Virus record (IMG/VR): IMGVR_UViG_3300044966_001084
Coordinates: 1-26,605 of that record
Length of the DNA: 26,605 nt
Strand: one strand, 5' to 3'
DNA from: a virus
The notes under the pieces: generated by a model
The model's input: the letters and a program-made list of their open reading frames with translations, nothing else
The model's database searches: none
Told to the model about the DNA's origin: nothing
Shown here: positions 20,722 through 26,605 of the stretch, in pieces
Layout of the letters: every line of letters begins with the position of its first letter
How positions within the stretch are numbered: position 1 is the stretch's first letter
Made by a program: the position numbers and the translations under genes

Positions 20722-23700
20722 TACCCATCGCCCTTCGGGGCGATTTTTATTTGGTGCTCCTAGATGGTATCGATCCATCGTTTCCGAATTATCAGTTCGG
20801 TATTCTACCTTTGAATTATAGAAGCAAATTTGGTGCCCTATTACCTTTAAGCATTGGTCAACCATCCACCTCATTGCGTCGAGGTAATTATTTAACATAC
20901 TTATCAGTCATTTTAAGTCGGAGGAAGGGCGTTACCGACATTAGTTGCAACACATTTGGTAGGACACCACGGTAACGATCCGTGTTCTACGAGTTAAAAG
21001 CTCGTTGCTTCACCTTAAAGCTTGTATCCCATTAAATTGGCATCGCTAGAGGGACTCGAACCCCCGACCATTCGCTTAGAAGGCGAATGCTCTGTCCAAC
21101 TGAGCTATAGCGACATAAACTTTATTTAAAATTCATTTTTCTACCTTTAGACCAACCTTCTGGAATTAGATCGCTTTTCAATATCTTTTTGTTTTGTTTT
21201 AATTCTTCGTTATAGATCCACATTGTTCCAAACTGACTATTTCTTGAACCTTGTTGGTGTTCTATTTTCTTAAATATTTCTTTCTTCTTTTCAATAAATT
21301 CTTTCTGTGTATTGAGAATAGAAAATACAGAATTCGCTCCAAAAATTTCTTTTTGTTTTTCTCTGGCAATTTTTAAATTCTCGCAATGTTCTTCGTAAGA
21401 TAAAGAAAAAATTCCTATTTTTAATTCTTTTGTTTTTATCCCATTTTCTAGATTTTGTTGTCTATATTTTTCTTTATTATTTGTTATATGATCCCAACCA
21501 CCTTCTAAAGATTCTTCTTTTAAATTAGCCCACTCAGCAGATTCTACGATATTATTTTCTTTACCAAATTCTATTGCTTTTTGCCTACATTCTTCTTCGT
21601 CTATAAAATAACCAACAATTTCTGTAGATACATCATATCCGTGCGTTTTTATATGATTTTTCCAACGAGTACCAGAACCTTGATATTTATGAGGATCTTT
21701 TGATATTGTTTTACCAAAATATTTTAATCCTGTTTTATTGTGTGTTTTTATATAAAGGTATGTTGGTTTAAACATTAAAATTTCTTAACAATTTATTTTA
21801 TGGTGGGTCTGCCCATGATTCGCACTGGGACTCTCAACCGTTATGAGCGGCGTGTTTTTCTATTAAACTACAGACCCGTAAACTTGGTGGGTTCCCGGCG
21901 ACTTGCACACCCTGTCCTAATACTACCCCTCCGTTTTTTAGACGACGGATTTACAATCCGCTGGAAGGAAAGGAACCCAAAACTTTTTATAAGATAGAAA
22001 ATTCAATCCTAAACTTGCTGACACAAGATACTCGCTATTGTCAGATAACCGGGAGTTACGGTCCCGTTGAATATCCTATCTTATAAATTATACAGAAACA
22101 CACTACCAGTCCCCAGGATTCGAACCCGTTTCTCTTATAGTTTACCTCGACTTTTTCGGTCGGGCAAGCAGTGTGTTTTTATATAATTGAACCGATACTT
22201 ATACAAGTAGGAGCAATGCTCGGTTCAACACATTGTTTACCAATTTCGGGGCAACACCTAGATGTCTTTCCATCAGTCAAATGATATTTCCTATCATTAT
22301 GTTTGGTAGCGGGTGAAGGATTCGAACCAACGACCTCCAGCTTATGAGACTGGCATTCTACCACTGAACTAACCCGCTAATTTGGTACACCGTAAGGTAT
22401 TCGAAACCTTCTCCCCAGAGTGAAAATCTGGAATCCTAAACCACTAGACGAACGGTGCATTAAAATTGGTAGTTGCGGAGAGACTCGAACTCTCAATCCC
22501 GAAGGCAAATGCTCTTAAGGCACTTGTGTATACCAGTTCCACCACGCAACCATTATTTTTCAACTTTTTAAAGAGCAGTTCCAAACTATAGAACAATTAT
22601 ACCTACTTAATACAAAAAGTAAAGCACTTTTTTGAGGACCGTCGCCAGAGGAAATTTCCTATCTCTTACGAGAACCACGATCAAGGTGGTATTAATTGAC
22701 CCCACCCACTGCTTATACGCAATCCTTCAAGGTCTATCGGATGCGCTTTCTTCTTCAGATTTCAAACTATAGAGTTATTATACCTAACTCTTGGCGAAAG
22801 TAAAGCATTTTATTTCCGCGAAAAACTTGGAGGATAGTATCGGATTCGAACCGATGAGCAATTATCCGTTTTGCAGACGGACCCCTTAGACCACTCAGGC
22901 AACTATCCAAATTGGAGCTCCTAGCAGGTTACGATCCTGCGCCTCATTCTTACCAAGAACGTGTTCTACCATTTCTACTATAATAAATTGGTGCCCTCGG
23001 GGAGAGTCGAACTCCCAAAACCCAGTTTCTAAAACTGGTATGTATACCAGATTCCATCACGAGGGCATGGCGGAAAGCGTTGGTCTCGATCCAAATACCT
23101 TGGCAGGTACGATCTACTTAGCAGGTAGTCCCAGCACCCCGACTGGTTCACTTTCCATTGACTATTTTTATATCTTACTACACTTTTCTAAAAAGTAAAG
23201 TGGCAGAAGACAGCAGAATTGAACTGCAACCCTTTCGGATCACACTGCTTTCCAAGCAGGTATCAGAACCATCTGATATTATCTTCTATTTGTTATATCC
23301 TGGAATATATTTCTTTTCCCAACCTTTATTCAAGTATTCTTGTAATAATTCTTTCTTTATTTTTTTATTACCTTCTTTTTCACACCAAACCCAACAAGTT
23401 CCATATTGAGAATTTTTTTCGCCCTTTTGGTGTCCAATCAATTTAAATGTATATTTAACGCTAAATAAATTTCCTTCAATCCTTTTCAATTCTCTATTAT
23501 CAATATTAATATTATTAAATCTTTCTATACATTCTCCAAAACCCAAAATGTAATAGAAGGTTTGATCTTTTTCTTCCAGCAAAAACTCATAAGAATATTC
23601 TTCTATGAAATTTTCTTTTAATTTCTCTAACATAAGAGATTTTTCATTATGTATCAGAAAATCTTCATACTGTTTATTCATAACAATACATTTCTCCTTT

Positions 23701-26605
23701 AATTGGTTCCCTTGGAAAGACTCAAACTCTCAACTATTCCTTCGTAGGGAATTGTGATATTCAATTTCACCACAAGGGCATTTATTTGGTAGGCAGTGAA
23801 AGACTCGAACTTTCATAATTCATCTTGTAAGGATGATGGCTAACCTCTCACACCAACTGCCTAATATATTCTTCAGTAATATCTTTTTTCGATAATACTA
23901 TCAATTTTATGTTATTTTGTTCAATAACTTTTTGTATTTTTACTTTATCTTTTTCTATAAGATAATCGTTTTTTGTATCAAAATACAAGTCATTAACCTT
24001 AAAATCAGGATAATATCTATGATCTACTTTATTGTCATCTATCCAAAATAATGGATTGGGTCGCGACCATTCAATATCTAATTTATCTAAAATTTCTGCC
24101 AATAATATTTCATAACTAGATTGAAGATATACTTCTGTTCCATCTTTTTTCTTATAAAAGATTTTTCTTTTGGAAGTATGCCCTCCCAACTGATTTCTTT
24201 TTGCCGCAATTGAAAGTTTTGCTTTTGTTTCTTCAGAAGGTTTATTATTTTTCATCCTTTCAGAATATTCTTTTTTCCTTTCTTCGGTAAAAGAATCTTT
24301 TATTTTTTCTGACTGAAGATTTTTTCTTTCTTGTTCAGACATTATAATCTTCATATCAGAAGATATTTTTTCCTTTCTCACTAAACCTTCTTCGGTTTTG
24401 TAATATTCTTTTAATTTATTTGAAATTCTTTTTTTATCTTCTTCAGTTCTAACTCTCACATTTCCGCAAGATCTAGAACAATAAAATCCTCTTTTGTTAT
24501 GTGAGGTATTACATCTCGGACATATTTTCATAATATTCGCTCCATTGTATTCTACTTTTATTTATAAAAATAAAACTTTTGAAGCAATAATTCTTGATAC
24601 AGTGAACGCTCGCCGATCGTTTTAGGACACTTGTTATTGCTTAGGCATAATGCCAACAAGGTTTTGTATCAAAGGTCGCCTTTCGGTTAGACCTAAATTG
24701 GTGCATCCGGTTGGAATCGAACCAACATCCTCGGATTTTCAGTCCGGTACATGAACCATCACTGTCACAGATGCTTTGGGGTGAGCAACGGGTTCTGACC
24801 CCGTGCTTCCTCTTTCACAGAGAGGGGTGCTTCCGCTAACACTATGCTCACCATTGTTTGGTTTCGGGACATGGACTCGAACCATGATTCACAACTTCAA
24901 AGGCTGGTGTCCTACCAATTAGACGATCCCGAATCAATTTATCCTTTTTGTTAAAGAGCGAACTATAAGATATTCTACCTCATAGTCTAGGAAAGTAAAG
25001 CCTTTCCCAATAGGAAGTTTTTCACCCCCAATAAAAAACCCGGTTTCTTTCGATTCCGGGTTTTTTGAATTCTTTTGTTAAACTACAAACTAATCAAAAA
25101 ACCCTCTTTCCCTGGATTGATTGCGATCAATATTTTTCGCGCAATAATCCATATGCCATTCTAATGACACTAAACTGGGTATAAATGATGTGAGTAATTT
25201 ATTCATAACCCTATTTATATAAAATTTATACCAATTTTCTGATTTTCTTAAAATATTTTTAATTCTTTTTCTCTTTAAGATCTCGCGGTTCTCGGCTCTC
25301 GCATATAAACCTATTCCAAAAGATTCTCCAAAAGATTCTCAAAGAAATCTCTAAAAGATTCTCCAAAAGATTCTCCAAAAGATTCTCCAAAAGATTCTCC
25401 AAAAGATTCTCCAAAAGATTCTCAAAGAAATCTCTAAAATGTATCAACCCTTTTCGCAATAGGAAGTCTTTGACTTCCGATAGAAAAATCAAAGGTTTTT
25501 CGTGTATTTCTCCTCGCGAAAAAATTTTTGCGATTGATGAATAATTTTCAATCACTGTAAAAAGGGGGGTGTCCAAATATCTTCGTTAATCTATCTCGCA
25601 ACTCAAATATCTTCGTTAATCTATCTCGCAGCTAGTTGGCATATGGGAACCCGCACAAGAAGATCTCTTTGGAGAAATTTGCTAAGCAATCTACGAAAGG
25701 GGGTGGGGGGGTGCATTACCATCTAACAACATACATCATTCAGCCATTACCCTTCTATTTTCCCTAGAGTTTTGAACGTTCTATATCTGGTATCAAACGA
25801 CACTGGTTTTTTGAACATATCTGGTATATCGTATCCATTTTTGAAGTAACCAACGCAGCGTTGTTTGTTTTCGGTTACGACGTATATGTTACTTGGAAAG
25901 TCCCATTTGGTTATTTCTTGGAGTAGAAGGTACATCATTGTGATAGTTTGTATTGTTTGAATTCATTGTACAGGTACATGGCTTCAAACGCCGATAGGAG
26001 TGAGTCGCCATTGTGTATTGGGTACACTGTGGGGTCTGCATGTTCCATTATGTAGTCCATGTACTCTTCATCGAGTAGACCAGAGTCGAATGTATTCTCG
26101 AAGTCGATGAGGTTCATATATGTTTCATTATATTCCTATTACAGTTTCTTCAACGATATCATAGTGGGATTTGTGATCAAATACTTCGCAGCACCAATCA
26201 ATATGTTCTTGTGCTAATTCTTTTGTTGCAAATACTCCAAGGAGTAATGTTTCTTCATATCCTTGTTTTGTTACGATGAAGACTTTCATTTTTGTTCTTC
26301 TATTCTACAGTGATTTCTTTCATTATGTAGTCACCACCTTTGCGTTCCACATACTCTTTTGCCTTTGTTTCAGAATCAAAAACTTTCTCAAGTTTCTCAA
26401 GGTGATCGGACCACTCCATTATGGCCTCAATGTATTCAACGTAGAAGACAGCGTAGACTTTCATAATATTTACTTCTTATATAGATTTTTCAATGACGTC
26501 ATCATCGAACAAATGACATTCATACCCTTTTTCTTCCATCAACTCCCGATAATCACAAGCATCAAAAAATTTAGTAAACTTCTTCCGTTCTACTAATACC
26601 GGATC

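Overview
The window is AT-rich phage DNA from a T4-superfamily myovirus of a gammaproteobacterium, plausibly a Vibrio-type host. The host is inferred only from the overall character. The T4 signs are about a dozen copies of the T4 late-promoter octamer TATAAATA on both strands, prohead-protease-type N-termini, a GroES-like co-chaperonin, free-standing homing endonucleases, ATGA gene overlaps and a very large tRNA array.

Layout. 1-3413: two small leftward genes, a divergent early promoter pair, then a metallophosphoesterase, a glycine-zipper lipoprotein, a capsid-targeted LRV-repeat protein and a stand-alone protein resembling the N-terminal domain of DNA ligase. 3414-4233: a tandemly duplicated early promoter, a Cpn10 and two small genes. 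4300-7340: two convergent tail-fibre/adhesin gene groups meeting at a bidirectional terminator. The right-hand one has a glycine-rich tip adhesin. 7401-11700: low-complexity virion proteins, an HNH-like protein, then a leftward operon with a cupin-like protein, a capsid-targeted protein, a secreted thermonuclease and small membrane proteins. 11735-12709: a rightward lysis cassette (holin-like proteins and an Rz1-type lipoprotein). 12698-14628: leftward small genes and a SleB-type cell-wall hydrolase. 14870-17070: leftward structural genes including a collagen-like protein. 17281-24999: a leftward tRNA array with 26 recognisable tRNAs covering all twenty amino acids, mixed with four homing-endonuclease-type genes, one rightward tail-collar gene and several tRNA-sized structured RNAs. 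25000-26605: a strong terminator, a repeat-rich non-coding segment and small leftward genes.

Regulation can be read from the DNA. Early promoters have the form (GC)TTTACTTT, 16-17 bases, then TAtAAT with a G-rich extended -10. They drive the tRNA array and the small-gene blocks, and two in the array are followed by boxA-like sequences (GCTCTTTAACAA, as in bacterial rRNA leaders). Late promoters (TATAAATA) drive the structural and lysis genes and two of the homing endonucleases. At several of them the start point falls inside a hairpin that would otherwise hide the ribosome-binding site, the arrangement known for T4 gene e, soc, 49 and I-TevI.

Most notable: (i) four proteins share a T4 internal-protein-type N-terminus followed by a gp21-type cleavage motif, so they are candidates for proteins packed in the head and injected; (ii) structured RNAs of unknown function lie among the tRNAs, one with its own promoter; (iii) boxA signals occur in a phage tRNA operon; (iv) homing-endonuclease stop codons abut or lie inside tRNA 5' ends; (v) a tRNA-Asn carries a long variable arm and a tRNA-Leu lacks one. 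All functional calls rest on reading motifs by eye; no database search was run.
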